From Pseudanabaena sp. lw0831 (lineage in GTDB: Bacteria; Cyanobacteriota; Cyanobacteriia; Pseudanabaenales; Pseudanabaenaceae): 39,710 nt of DNA. Under the pieces are notes generated by a model. It saw nothing but the letters and a program-made list of their open reading frames with translations. It was not told the DNA's origin and searched no databases. A program made the position numbers and the translations under genes. Location of the stretch: assembly GCF_016584665.1 (NCBI RefSeq), contig NZ_BBJB01000024.1:1-39710 (forward strand), given 5' to 3'. Below, piece by piece: positions 7,364 to 14,967 of the stretch; within the stretch, counting starts at the first letter, position 1, and every line of letters starts with the position of its first letter.

Positions 7364-8179
7364 TTACACTTCGCCTTTCATGACCATTTCACCTGTGGGT
7401 TCAGGCATATCTTTGTTTGGCTCAATCGTGATAATTAAGGTCGTAGTTTGTTTAAGGGCATTACCTAGTGGCACTTTCACAAAAACTTTGCCCTGCTCAT
7501 CAGGACGGAATTGAGCGCAATCGACCTTTTTGCCATCAACGATCGCCCAAAGCCGATAACTATTGTCTTGAGGAATTGGCATCAGATTCTGAATGCTGAT
7601 CATGGCGGTTTTTTCAGTAGGCGCAATCATCACACTTCCAGTAGCCGTAGGAATTGCGCCCATCCCTTTAAGTGAGATCATGCGATTGTCAGAACCTTGC
7701 AGCATTGCAATGGTTTCGCGATGTTTTTGCAACTCAATTTGATTAGTAGCGATCTGTTGGCGCATTTGATAATTGTCAAAACCGAGAGCAATTAATGCGA
7801 TCGCACCTATGCTACTTAAACCAATCGTGGCTAATTTCCAGAGATTTCTGCGTCGAGGCGATCGATTAATTGGTACTAAGAGATCATTTAATGAGTCTAT
7901 CGATGGATCTAATGGATCTGTTAATAGATTTTCTACGGTGATTGGGATAGCCTGTGCAGCAATGCGATCGCGAAGATTTTTGGCTGGATAGGTTTCGCTC
8001 AAGCCCAGAGGCAGCATTGCTAACGTTTCTTGAAAGAGATCGATTTTTGTGACTATGTCTGGATGCTCTAGGATAATTTTATGCATCTCGATAACTTCTT
8101 CAGGATCGAGATCTCCTAATACATATCCTGCTAATAGTTCTTCCCATTCATGGGGATATTTATTTTGTGGTGTCGTCAT
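7364..8179 (-). CDS. RskA-like anti-sigma factor
   Basis: This 271-residue protein has an N-terminal anti-sigma segment (EEWEELLAGYVLGDLDPEE-like; observed HEWEELLAGYVLGDLDPEEV) of about 90 residues. One membrane helix follows (LWKLATIGLSSIGAIALIAL), then an outside domain of the anti-sigma-K (RskA) type, with ISIQNLMPIPQDNSYRLWAI near the C-terminal half. The start is the ATG at 8177-8179, two bases after the sigma factor stop, implying translational coupling. A longer frame upstream overlaps the sigma gene and is not needed. It should hold the ECF sigma factor at the membrane until an envelope signal arrives. Confidence 0.88.
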   Translation of the reverse strand: MTTPQNKYPHEWEELLAGYVLGDLDPEEVIEMHKIILEHPDIVTKIDLFQETLAMLPLGLSETYPAKNLRDRIAAQAIPITVENLLTDPLDPSIDSLNDLLVPINRSPRRRNLWKLATIGLSSIGAIALIALGFDNYQMRQQIATNQIELQKHRETIAMLQGSDNRMISLKGMGAIPTATGSVMIAPTEKTAMISIQNLMPIPQDNSYRLWAIVDGKKVDCAQFRPDEQGKVFVKVPLGNALKQTTTLIITIEPNKDMPEPTGEMVMKGEV

Positions 8180-8181
8180 AA

Positions 8182-8748
8182 TCACTCCAACGTATCCTGC
8201 AAACTTTCTCTCAATCGAATCAATCCATTTCGCGCCCAAGACTTGACCGTCCCCAATGGAGCACCTAGCATTTTAGCAATTTCAGATTGGCTGAGTCCAT
8301 CAAAATATGCCATTTCTAATACTTGGCGATGATTGGCAGGCAACTTTGCCAAGGCTAATTTCACTTTTTCTGAACGTTCGGCAAGTGACGCATTTTCCAT
8401 GAGTGATGAGGTTCTGATGTCAAGTTCTGAAGCAATACCCTGTTCCCATTTTTGGAGATGCTGTTGTTGCGATCGCGTTTTACGAATGCGGTCAATCGCT
8501 CGCGATCGGGTCAAGACTGTCAAAAAAGTGGAGATCGAACCGCGCTTACTGTCGTAAGTACTATTGCGACTAAGCAAAATGAAGATCTCTTGGGTGAGGT
8601 CTTCCGCCTCTTGGGGGCTACCTAAGATCCTTAATGATAAGCGGTAAACCAACTCACCATAGCGATCGTAAAAGATGCCAAAAGCTTGACTGCTTCCCGA
8701 TCGCCAAGCTTGCAGTATTTCTACATCGGTTTGCTCGGAGAGTTTCAT
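8182..8748 (-). CDS. ECF-type RNA polymerase sigma factor
   Basis: This 188-residue protein has region 2 (AFGIFYDRYGELVYRLSLRI, then EAEDLTQEIFILL) and region 4 with a helix-turn-helix (LPANHRQVLEMAYFDGLSQS, EIAKMLGAPLGTVKSWARNG). The size and absence of regions 1 and 3 fit an extracytoplasmic-function sigma factor. The overlapping-class anti-sigma follows directly. Genes on the same strand downstream encode exported redox proteins, which are the likely regulon by position. A CTCAT-N12-AGGAT pattern upstream (8785-8806, minus strand) is partly shared with the DM13 gene promoter region and could be part of an autoregulated promoter. Confidence 0.92.
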   Translation of the reverse strand: MKLSEQTDVEILQAWRSGSSQAFGIFYDRYGELVYRLSLRILGSPQEAEDLTQEIFILLSRNSTYDSKRGSISTFLTVLTRSRAIDRIRKTRSQQQHLQKWEQGIASELDIRTSSLMENASLAERSEKVKLALAKLPANHRQVLEMAYFDGLSQSEIAKMLGAPLGTVKSWARNGLIRLRESLQDTLE

Positions 8749-8811
8749 AGGGAAAGTGAATAAGCTTCGTTACTATACATACGCATCCTAAGCCAGAATG
8801 GATGAGTTATC

Positions 8812-8861
8812 AACCTCAAAGATGAAAGGCGGCGCTTCGCACCGTCTTTTATCTTGGGGTT
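8812..8861 (-). terminator. Imperfect palindrome, loop GCGAAGC on minus strand (family member 4)
   Basis: AACCTCAAAGATGAAAGGCG pairs imperfectly with its partner arm ending ATCTTGGGGTT around GCGCTTCGCAC. It overlaps the 3' end of the PPOX gene (stop at 8860) and probably terminates it. Confidence 0.5.
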
Positions 8862-9435
8862 ATGGGTTGACTTCTTGCTCTGTCCAATTTCCTTGCTCAT
8901 CGCGTAGATATATCCAGCGGTTTTGGGGCGTTCCGCGTAATTCGAGGCGATCGCATTCGGTGGGATTTAGCAAAAGCAAACAAAAAGTATCAAGAGGCTG
9001 AATAGGATCGGGTAGCGCTATCTCTAGAAAATCAACTCTCGGCTCCCTTGGATGCGCCCATGCAAACTGCATTCTAGCTGGTTCCGAGAGCGCTTGCCAT
9101 GCAGCCGATCGCGCTGTTTGTAATTCTAAATCTGAACATGCATTATCAACCAATATTAGGTTGCCAAAAATCCGAAATTGCGATCGCGTTTTCGTGAAAT
9201 ACCAATTTACCTCCGCCCAAGGATTAGCCTTAATTTGCTCAATCTTCTGACTGCGCGAGTCTGTAACGATTTTTAGGCAATCAGGAAAGCGATCGCTATT
9301 TTCGAGAAAGCCGCGAAATACGACTGTGCGATTGCGTGGACGTTGCTCCAAATCAATCGTGGCAAGTTGTAAAAACCTTGCTTCGGGTTGATTGCGATGT
9401 TGATGTAAACTTCGAGCTAGATGCGATCGCCACAT
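8860..9435 (-). CDS. Alr4036/Npun_F5749-type FMN-dependent PPOX flavoprotein
   Basis: This 191-residue protein matches the pyridoxamine-phosphate-oxidase-like split-barrel family found widely in cyanobacteria. Recognised stretches are ARFLQLATIDLEQRPRNRTV and VFRGF, then IVTDSRSQKIEQIKANPWAE and VNWYFTKTRSQFRIFG, which contain the phosphate and FMN-contacting arginines and lysines of this fold. The C-terminal part (WIYLRDEQGNWTEQEVNP) is typical of the subfamily. It probably binds FMN in the cytosol; the substrate is unknown. The gene is monocistronic, upstream of the sigma factor gene on the same strand but separated by a palindrome. Confidence 0.85.
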   Translation of the reverse strand: MWRSHLARSLHQHRNQPEARFLQLATIDLEQRPRNRTVVFRGFLENSDRFPDCLKIVTDSRSQKIEQIKANPWAEVNWYFTKTRSQFRIFGNLILVDNACSDLELQTARSAAWQALSEPARMQFAWAHPREPRVDFLEIALPDPIQPLDTFCLLLLNPTECDRLELRGTPQNRWIYLRDEQGNWTEQEVNP

Positions 9436-9618
9436 AAAACCATTCGGAGGACTAATGTTGATAAAGGGTTGCTTGCGGCTAATAAATTTTATATTAGGCG
9501 ATTACTTAAATCATTTGGTTAGCGATCGCTCTGCTATTTCAAATTATCTATCCAATACAAAATTAAACAGTTCCTACTGACGTTAAGATTAAACTAGGTA
9601 AGCTCAAAGAAAAATCTT
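9436..9618. other. Divergent intergenic region
   Basis: This AT-rich spacer lies between the flavoprotein (minus) and the DUF433 gene (plus) and should contain both promoters. No clear hairpin or operator was seen. Confidence 0.3.
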
Positions 9619-9987
9619 ATGAACTTAAAAAATAGTCTGCTAACTCGTATTACGCAAACTGCTGGACAATGTGGTGGTCGTCCTTGTATTCGAGGGATGC
9701 GAATTCGGGTGACTGATATTTTAGAAATGCTGTCGAAAAATGTAAGTATTACTGAAATCCTAGAAGATTTTCCTGATTTAGAGCTAGCTGATATTCAAGC
9801 TTGTCTAGTTTTTGCGGCGCGGCGTACTGATTTTCTTCTGCCCTATGTGAGTGATGATGAGCAAGCAGAAATTGATGCTGATTTTGGATCTCCGTCTGGC
9901 TATGACGAGGATAAAGTGGTTGATATGACAGATTGGGTGAAATATGGCGGTCAATTTTTGCAAGTAAGCAATTACCAAATTAATTAG
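9619..9987 (+). CDS. DUF433 domain protein (antitoxin-like) with C-terminal extension
   Basis: The protein is 122 residues. The first 80 match DUF433: ITQTAGQCGGRPCIRGMRIR, VTDILEMLSKNVSITEILED, FPDLELADIQACLVFAARR. This small winged-helix-like fold is usually an antitoxin with a DUF5615 (PIN-like) partner. Here an acidic tail of about 40 residues (ending MTDWVKYGGQFLQ) follows the domain, and no DUF5615 gene is present. Instead a DUF2281 gene begins 14 bases downstream, followed by a PIN toxin. The gene may be part of a three-gene unit or a module that lost its own toxin. Confidence 0.78.
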   Translation: MNLKNSLLTRITQTAGQCGGRPCIRGMRIRVTDILEMLSKNVSITEILEDFPDLELADIQACLVFAARRTDFLLPYVSDDEQAEIDADFGSPSGYDEDKVVDMTDWVKYGGQFLQVSNYQIN

Positions 9988-10001
9988 CAAGAGTATAAGA
10001 A

Positions 10002-10223
10002 ATGATCACTGTAGAAACGATTGTAAATGAATTAAATTCAATGCCAGAGCCTTTATTAGCGGAGGTACTCAGCTTTATTCGAGCGGCTAAAAATAAATCA
10101 GTTCAACTATCTCAACAGTTAGGGTTTCAGCGTGTGGCTGGGTTGCATGAGGGGCAAATCTGGATGAGCGATGATTTTAATGAGCCTTTACCAGATGAGT
10201 TTTGGTTAGGAGATGATGATTGA
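10002..10223 (+). CDS. DUF2281-type antitoxin
   Basis: This 73-residue protein has the pattern of short DUF2281 antitoxins: an N-terminal helix pair (ETIVNELNSMPEPLLAEVLS, FIRAAK) and a C-terminal toxin-binding tail (EGQIWMSDDFNEPLPDEFWL). Its TGA shares an A with the ATG of the PIN toxin (TGATG), the usual coupled layout of antitoxin-toxin pairs. It should neutralise the VapC-like ribonuclease encoded next and repress the operon. Confidence 0.82.
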   Translation: MITVETIVNELNSMPEPLLAEVLSFIRAAKNKSVQLSQQLGFQRVAGLHEGQIWMSDDFNEPLPDEFWLGDDD

Positions 10224-10609
10224 TGAGAGTCTTGATTGATACTCATGTTTTCATCTGGTGGACTAGTGATGTGAAAAAACTTTCGTCACGAGTTCATGAT
10301 TTGTTACTAAATCCTAGTACTGAGGCTATTTTGAGTATGGTCAGTATTTGGGAAATGCAGATTAAGTTGTCTTTAGGAAAGCTGCAATTTAGGACGGCTT
10401 TATCGGAATTAGTGGATGATGAAATAAATCGCAATCGAATTGAATTACTTCCATTGTCTTTGTCTCATATTTATGCGCTTAGCAATCTTCCTAATCATCA
10501 TCGAGATCCGTTTGATCGCATATTAATTGCTCAGTCTATGGATGAGGATTTACAAATTCTTAGTATTGATGAGAAGTTTGATGCTTATGGTGTTAAACGT
10601 TTGTGGTGA
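10223..10609 (+). CDS. vapC: PIN-domain toxin (VapC-like ribonuclease)
   Basis: This 128-residue PIN domain has the acidic residues expected for the metal site: LIDTHVFIWW at the start, SIWEMQIK in the middle and HHRDPFDRILIAQS near residue 95, with a final acidic part (SIDEKFDAYG). The HRDPFDR motif is typical of the VapC subgroup partnered with DUF2281. I chose the ATG at 10223 that overlaps the antitoxin stop, rather than the TTG one codon earlier. It would cleave RNA when free of antitoxin. Confidence 0.88.
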   Translation: MRVLIDTHVFIWWTSDVKKLSSRVHDLLLNPSTEAILSMVSIWEMQIKLSLGKLQFRTALSELVDDEINRNRIELLPLSLSHIYALSNLPNHHRDPFDRILIAQSMDEDLQILSIDEKFDAYGVKRLW

Positions 10610-10636
10610 TATGGGACTAAAAGCACATCACCAAAG

Positions 10637-10864
10637 CTATAGGTTGTCATAGGCGGCATCTTCGGGGTTGTCCCATATTTTGGTAAAACAAGATTCTGAG
10701 AGTTTAGTGGATGTGGTTACAAGGGCTTGTGAAGAGTTTGGGCGTTGATAGAGAAAGTCGATAAAGTTTTCTAATTCAACAATTTTATCGAATGGAAGCT
10801 TGCGGATTTTTTCTAGTAATCTTTGTTCGGATTTAACATCGGATTGAATTGTGTTTGCTTGCAT
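10637..10864 (-). CDS. Orphan DUF2281-like antitoxin
   Basis: This 75-residue protein is convergent with the PIN toxin. It has LLEKIRKLPFDKIVELENFI and the tail CFTKIWDNPEDAAYDNL, which fits the small antitoxins that end with W.N.ED..YD.L. No toxin gene lies beside it on the same strand: the next 388 bases upstream hold no convincing frame. It may be the survivor of a broken module or could cross-protect against a related toxin elsewhere. Confidence 0.65.
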   Translation of the reverse strand: MQANTIQSDVKSEQRLLEKIRKLPFDKIVELENFIDFLYQRPNSSQALVTTSTKLSESCFTKIWDNPEDAAYDNL

Positions 10865-11252
10865 AGTTATGTGCCTATACTAAGGCAGATTGTAAAAATA
10901 ACTTAAGCAACTCTTATATTAGATTTATTTTAGATATAGCTTATCTGCCATATCTAGTCTAATTTCAGAATTTCCATTGAAATGGGTAGTTCTATCTCAA
11001 AATACTTAAGTTGTTTTTACACGTTGCCTAAAGTAGTTACTCATGATTACCTCTCCGTCTCAGCACTTTTCCTTACTAAGAGAAATAGGTGGGGACTGAT
11101 TTGCAGTTTCAAGTTAGGGTTTGGTATAACTTTCTGCTTTTCATGTAACGTGTTATCCAATCTATTAGGTTCATTTTTGAACAAGGTTACCTTTTTGGTA
11201 TAGCAATTCTGGGGACTCATCATTTCCAACTAATTCTTATTGCCTAATTTCA
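10865..11252. other. 388-bp region without a convincing gene
   Basis: The region is AT-rich. Two overlapping antisense frames of 60-73 codons exist but have no ribosome sites, no recognisable motifs and implausible composition. Similar words GGGGACTGAT (11092) and GGGGACTCATCAT (11211) occur at either end of the middle part. That might mark the ends of a decayed mobile element, but no inverted repeat was confirmed. Confidence 0.4.
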
Positions 11253-13424
11253 TTATAAAATTGAGCAGGCAACTCGAAAACCTAAGTCATATGCGCGTGT
11301 TTTGAGAGGAATAGCCATGCGGTGAGCACTGCGACAAGCCCCCGGAATCATCAGGAACGAACCTCCCCGAACCACCCGTTTTTCATTATCTCCATCTGTC
11401 ATCCAAGCAGTGCCATCGGTCGGTGCGCCTGCATAATTGTCGTGAGAGTAATCAGCACACCACTCAAAAACATTGCCATGCATATCGTACAAACCAAAAG
11501 AATTCGGCAAGTAACTTCCCACAGGAGTCGTTTCTCCCACCCCCTCGCCTTTTACCGCCTTAATCAAAGAGTTGACACTCCCAATAACTCCAGTTGCTCC
11601 GCTACAGTTGGCTAGACTTGGTGTTATTGTCTCTCCAAAATAGAACGGAGTAGCTATTCCTGCGCGACAGGCATATTCCCATTCAGCTTCATTAAGTAAG
11701 CGATATTGATGCCGAGTAAAGAGCGAGAGACGCTGACAAAATTCTATAGCCTCGCTCGAAGATACTAGTTCAACAGGTCGGTTGTCACCCTTCCAGTGTG
11801 AAGGGTCTCGCTCAAAACCATCTTCAACTTGAGGCAGAGCAGCAACAGCTCGCCATTGCGATTGTGTGATGGGATATTTGCTGATACAGAGGGAAGGCAC
11901 CATAACAGAATGCTGAGGCGTTGCAACGCGAATACCGTTGATGTTATTGGCAAAAGCAAACCCTACCTGCTTTTCTCCTTCTGGCATGCCCATCAAAAAA
12001 GTTCCTTCTGGAATCTTAACCATCTCTAGCAATACCCCGTTACCCAAATCTTCAGCAAAAAACTCTGCCGTCTTCCTGGTACGGCTATTTTCCTTCCCTT
12101 TTTTATCAACAGTAATGACATCAAATTCAAAATGCTGAAATTTGACATCAGCAATATTCTGAGACCTAGAGTTTGACTTGCTTCCTGCTGCTTGGAGTTT
12201 ATCTAACTCGTCCTGATAAGCAGCTTCCTTGGATATACTGAGTGGTTGTTCAACTCGGGCAACATTCTCACTATCTCTCGGTTTTACTGGCTGAAGCGCA
12301 GAGGGCTGTTCAACACAACTAAGATCCTCATCTTTAAGCGCTGACTGCTGAGTAAACTGTGCTTTAACCTCTTGCTGAATTGGTAAAACATCCTCATCTC
12401 TTAAACCAAGCATTTGCTGAAGCGTATTCAAGTCTTCACAGGCAAACTCACTCAGAGGATATTCATGCTCTGCTTCTGCAATCAACGTTTCTCGGTACTG
12501 TTGCAGATTTGCGAGTCGTGCCTGATAAGGACGCAATACCTCAGATTCAATTTCAGCCGCGTCTTCAATTGTCAGCCCTAGCTGTTGCCTTAATGTATTC
12601 AAAACCGCCCGTGCTGAGGGTCGAATTATGCCTGTACTGGCATACCGTGTAGCAGTTTTTCGATATCTCAACTTAGGATCGGTGACTTTCGCCTTCGCTA
12701 ACACCAAATCAAACCCCATATCCTTGAGCGTAATTAACTTCGGAGTCATACTAGGTGCAGTTTCCTGAACCTTACTTGTTGCATAATCATGCAGCTCCCG
12801 CACCGAGATCTTGCCATCCTCATCGAGATCGCCCGCCCCCGTCTCGATACCCTCAATCAAATAACGAGTATAAAGAGATAGATCCGAACCCTGCTGTTCA
12901 AAGGAATATTGCGTAGAGCTAGAAGAAGTCAACACCACCCGACCTTCAGCCCCTAACTGTCCTTGCAGATCGACCGACCCATCATCCTTAGATTGCAAAG
13001 ACGGATCGAAAGCACCACTAAAACAACAGTCCAAAATAATCGCTTGTCGCTTCGCACGACTGTTATTCATTACATCATGCAAAAATCTTGCAGGAACAGC
13101 CGTAGACCGAATCAGATCGCCCTTTGCCGATTTTTTGGTAATCCGAGTCGCAAAATATAAATTGTTATTATCATCCTTAATCCCATGCCCCGAAAAGAAC
13201 AGCAGCACAAAATCATCCTTGCTACGCCCTGAGAATAAAGTCTCAACCTCATATTGCATTTCTTGAGGCTCAGGATTAGTTAAAATTTTCACCTCATCAA
13301 AGTCACCCATCTCTGAGTCCTTGAGGATGCGCTCCAAAGCCACAACATCCTTCACCGCCGCAGGCAGAGGATTTAACCCCACCTCGTACTCACTAACCCC
13401 AATCAACAATGCAACCTTAGCCAT
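11253..13424 (-). CDS. Caspase (orthocaspase)/EF-hand/FGE-sulfatase fusion protein
   Basis: This 723-residue protein has several parts. Residues 1-230 are a C14 caspase-like domain with the catalytic histidine in FFSGHG (H80) and the cysteine in LDCCFSGAF (C134). A canonical 12-residue EF-hand loop follows at 199-210 (DLDEDGKISVRE). About 265-360 holds two helical units of the RxxLxxLxxxLGL...Y type seen in cyanobacterial signalling proteins (LNTLRQQLGL and LNTLQQMLGL), then a charged linker. From about 455 to the end is a formylglycine-generating-enzyme/sulfatase-modifying C-type-lectin-like domain (MVKIPEGTFLMG, YRLLNEAEWEYACRAG, GLYDMHGNVFEWCADY, RVVRGGSF, GFRVA). The EACC1-like gene lies 25 bases upstream in the same direction. 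Arg/Lys-directed proteolysis and a programmed-death or defence role are inferences from the family. Confidence 0.92.
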   Translation of the reverse strand: MAKVALLIGVSEYEVGLNPLPAAVKDVVALERILKDSEMGDFDEVKILTNPEPQEMQYEVETLFSGRSKDDFVLLFFSGHGIKDDNNNLYFATRITKKSAKGDLIRSTAVPARFLHDVMNNSRAKRQAIILDCCFSGAFDPSLQSKDDGSVDLQGQLGAEGRVVLTSSSSTQYSFEQQGSDLSLYTRYLIEGIETGAGDLDEDGKISVRELHDYATSKVQETAPSMTPKLITLKDMGFDLVLAKAKVTDPKLRYRKTATRYASTGIIRPSARAVLNTLRQQLGLTIEDAAEIESEVLRPYQARLANLQQYRETLIAEAEHEYPLSEFACEDLNTLQQMLGLRDEDVLPIQQEVKAQFTQQSALKDEDLSCVEQPSALQPVKPRDSENVARVEQPLSISKEAAYQDELDKLQAAGSKSNSRSQNIADVKFQHFEFDVITVDKKGKENSRTRKTAEFFAEDLGNGVLLEMVKIPEGTFLMGMPEGEKQVGFAFANNINGIRVATPQHSVMVPSLCISKYPITQSQWRAVAALPQVEDGFERDPSHWKGDNRPVELVSSSEAIEFCQRLSLFTRHQYRLLNEAEWEYACRAGIATPFYFGETITPSLANCSGATGVIGSVNSLIKAVKGEGVGETTPVGSYLPNSFGLYDMHGNVFEWCADYSHDNYAGAPTDGTAWMTDGDNEKRVVRGGSFLMIPGACRSAHRMAIPLKTRAYDLGFRVACSIL

Positions 13425-13449
13425 GACTTTCTACCTAAACGAGAGTTAT

Positions 13450-13827
13450 CTATGCTGCCAAAAAGTCTTGTGCCGACTTAATCGCAAATTCTAATTCTTC
13501 ACGACTATTTGCCTTCACCGACAACTTCTTACCATTACCCTCCACAGTAAACTCAATCGGCTTACCACCAAGGCGATCGCCTAGAAACCCCAAAAGTTTT
13601 TTCGCATTAGCCACACTCGCCTCAGCCGTCAGCAAACCCACCAAAAAACCACCCATTGATTTATTACCCTCTGGCGGATTTGGGTCAAGGACTCGATTCA
13701 CCTCATCAACTTCATCTATTTGCTTCAACTCAGATACAAGGCGTTGCGCCTGTTCATCTAGTTCTTCTGAGTCAAGGTCAGGATCGTTAAAAGCGATCGT
13801 AAATTTAATACTGGAATCTGAAGCCAT
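13450..13827 (-). CDS. EACC1-like effector-associated constant component
   Basis: This 125-residue soluble protein has the layout of Effector-Associated Constant Component 1. An N-terminal ferredoxin-like half (SSIKFTIAFNDPDLDSEEL) leads into SELKQIDEVDEVNRV. A Gly-rich hydrophobic segment (SMGGFLVGLLTAEASVANAK, KLLGFL) follows. A C-terminal half (KPIEFTVEGNGKKLSVKANS, REELEFAIKSA) completes it. EACC1 proteins are small constant partners of caspase, trypsin and similar effectors in NTP-dependent conflict systems. It precedes the caspase-FGE gene by 25 bases and is probably co-transcribed. The assignment rests on remembered family pattern plus neighbour, so it is good but not certain. Confidence 0.75.
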   Translation of the reverse strand: MASDSSIKFTIAFNDPDLDSEELDEQAQRLVSELKQIDEVDEVNRVLDPNPPEGNKSMGGFLVGLLTAEASVANAKKLLGFLGDRLGGKPIEFTVEGNGKKLSVKANSREELEFAIKSAQDFLAA

Positions 13828-14016
13828 ACTGATGTGGGGAGTTATTTATTTTTTCACCAATTATCCCAAATTATATCAGCTAGAACCTTGGATTTTTCGT
13901 ACTGAAAATTTTTTGCATATAGCTAAAAAGCAAAAGCCTAATCACGCGATCGCTAGCGAATTTACACAAAAGCAAAAAAGGATTTAGGTTCTTATTTTGC
14001 TAGCCAGCTAAGCAAC
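13828..14016. other. Intergenic spacer upstream of the caspase operon
   Basis: This 189-base AT-rich stretch presumably carries the promoter for the EACC1/caspase pair on the minus strand. No operator, hairpin or small gene was recognised. Confidence 0.3.
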
Positions 14017-14277
14017 TCACCCACTGTAAATAGAAGACAAAATATTTAAAATCTCAGCAGAACTAATGTCATCGCGATCGGCAAATCCTGTATTTCCCCG
14101 CAAACTCGATTTGGGAATTGGTAATTCAAACTTTGCCCCCGCCTGTAACGCCCCCTCATATGCAAATGCTTTAAAAAATCCTCCTAAAAATGGCTGAGCA
14201 TCACCACGTTCTCCACCTTGAATATGCGATCGGCAGAAATTAATAAATTGAAAAATATTTTCGCGATTTACAGTCAT
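14017..14277 (-). pseudogene. Remnant of a class I SAM-dependent DNA methyltransferase (N-terminal piece)
   Basis: This is an 86-codon frame. Its first 67 residues (FINFCRSHIQGGERGDAQPF, LGGFFKAFAYEGALQAGAKF, then GNTGFAD) look like the start of the large Type II/YeeA-like DNA methylases of cyanobacteria, whose N-termini read FxxFC...ERGEAQxFLxxFFxAFG...GNTGFAD and which run to roughly 900 residues or more. After GNTGFADR the sequence switches abruptly to DDISSAEILNILSSIYSG and stops. The catalytic SAM-binding and NPPY parts are missing. It is best seen as an internally deleted remnant, although a short functional protein cannot be excluded. Confidence 0.55.
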
Positions 14278-14298
14278 TATCTTAATTATTTGAAACTT

Positions 14299-14335
14299 AT
14301 AGCAAAAAGGTTCGCTTCGCGAACCTTTTTGCTAT
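14299..14335 (-). terminator. Perfect 17-bp-arm palindrome, loop GCGAAGC on minus strand (family member 5)
   Basis: ATAGCAAAAAGGTTCGC and its exact complement flank a TTC loop. The stop codon of the ExbB-like gene (14332) lies inside the arm. The minus-strand transcript would end in a T-rich run after the stem. Confidence 0.65.
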
Positions 14336-14967
14336 GAACCAGATTGATTGTGTTGGCAATTCTGGCGATAGATAAGCTCTAACTGATTGCCAAATTTCAT
14401 AAATAGCTTGGCTTGCTCATCTTGCAGTGCCAAAAACAAACGGTGAAATGCAGATGTAACAATTGCAATAATTAAACCTGTTGCAGTTGTAATTAGCGCC
14501 TCTGCAATCCCTTGGGTTAGCGATCCAGACTTTGTATTTGCTGCAACATCTCCAATTTTGAGGGAACCAAAGGAGCCGATTAGCCCAGTCACAGTTCCTA
14601 AAAGTCCTAACAAAGGCGCAAGCGTAATCGCAGCTTCGAGCAACTTTTCGCCCTTCAGCATTCCCGCTAATTCTTCGTCGGCAGTACTTTCAAGCGCGAG
14701 CCGAAATAGTTCAGGATCGGGATCTTCCAAGGCTAAAGGAGCATAGAGAAACCTCGCCACAGGAATCTTTAAGGATTGCTCCGCCGCCACCGATGCGAGC
14801 TTTAAATCTTGACGCGCGATCGCCAAAATATTTTCAGCAGTTTTTCGTTCTTGCTTGATGATGGCAAACCAAAAAATCAGCCGCTCCATGATCCCAGCCA
14901 ACGCCAATACTGATAGTGCGATGAGTGGGTACATGACTGGCCCACCCGCCTTGATCAACTCAATCAC
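14332..14967 (-). CDS. MotA/TolQ/ExbB-type proton channel family protein
   Basis: The protein is 211 residues from the GTG at 14965-14967. It has a first membrane helix ([20 protein letters not shown]) and two later helices in [20 protein letters not shown] and [20 protein letters not shown], which carry the conserved ExbB/TolQ sequence [10 protein letters not shown]...A..TT..GL..AI. These subunits use the proton gradient to energise outer-membrane processes with an ExbD/TolR partner, which is not in this window. I prefer GTG 14967 because AGGAG lies 10 bases upstream. It overlaps the rbfA stop by eight bases. The next upstream start (GTG at 15012) has no ribosome site and would overlap rbfA by 53 bases. 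Confidence 0.85.
   Translation of the reverse strand: MIELIKAGGPVMYPLIALSVLALAGIMERLIFWFAIIKQERKTAENILAIARQDLKLASVAAEQSLKIPVARFLYAPLALEDPDPELFRLALESTADEELAGMLKGEKLLEAAITLAPLLGLLGTVTGLIGSFGSLKIGDVAANTKSGSLTQGIAEALITTATGLIIAIVTSAFHRLFLALQDEQAKLFMKFGNQLELIYRQNCQHNQSGS

Noticed and set aside
10982-11229. Small frames on both strands between the orphan antitoxin and the caspase gene
   Set aside because: There is no ribosome site or family pattern, and the amino acid composition looks like translated AT-rich spacer.
11253-11700. Possible variable region of a diversity-generating retroelement in the FGE/lectin-like C-terminus
   Set aside because: The end of the protein (CRSAHRMAIPLKTRAYDLGF) lacks the Asn/AAC-rich variable codons, and no reverse transcriptase or template repeat is present in the window.
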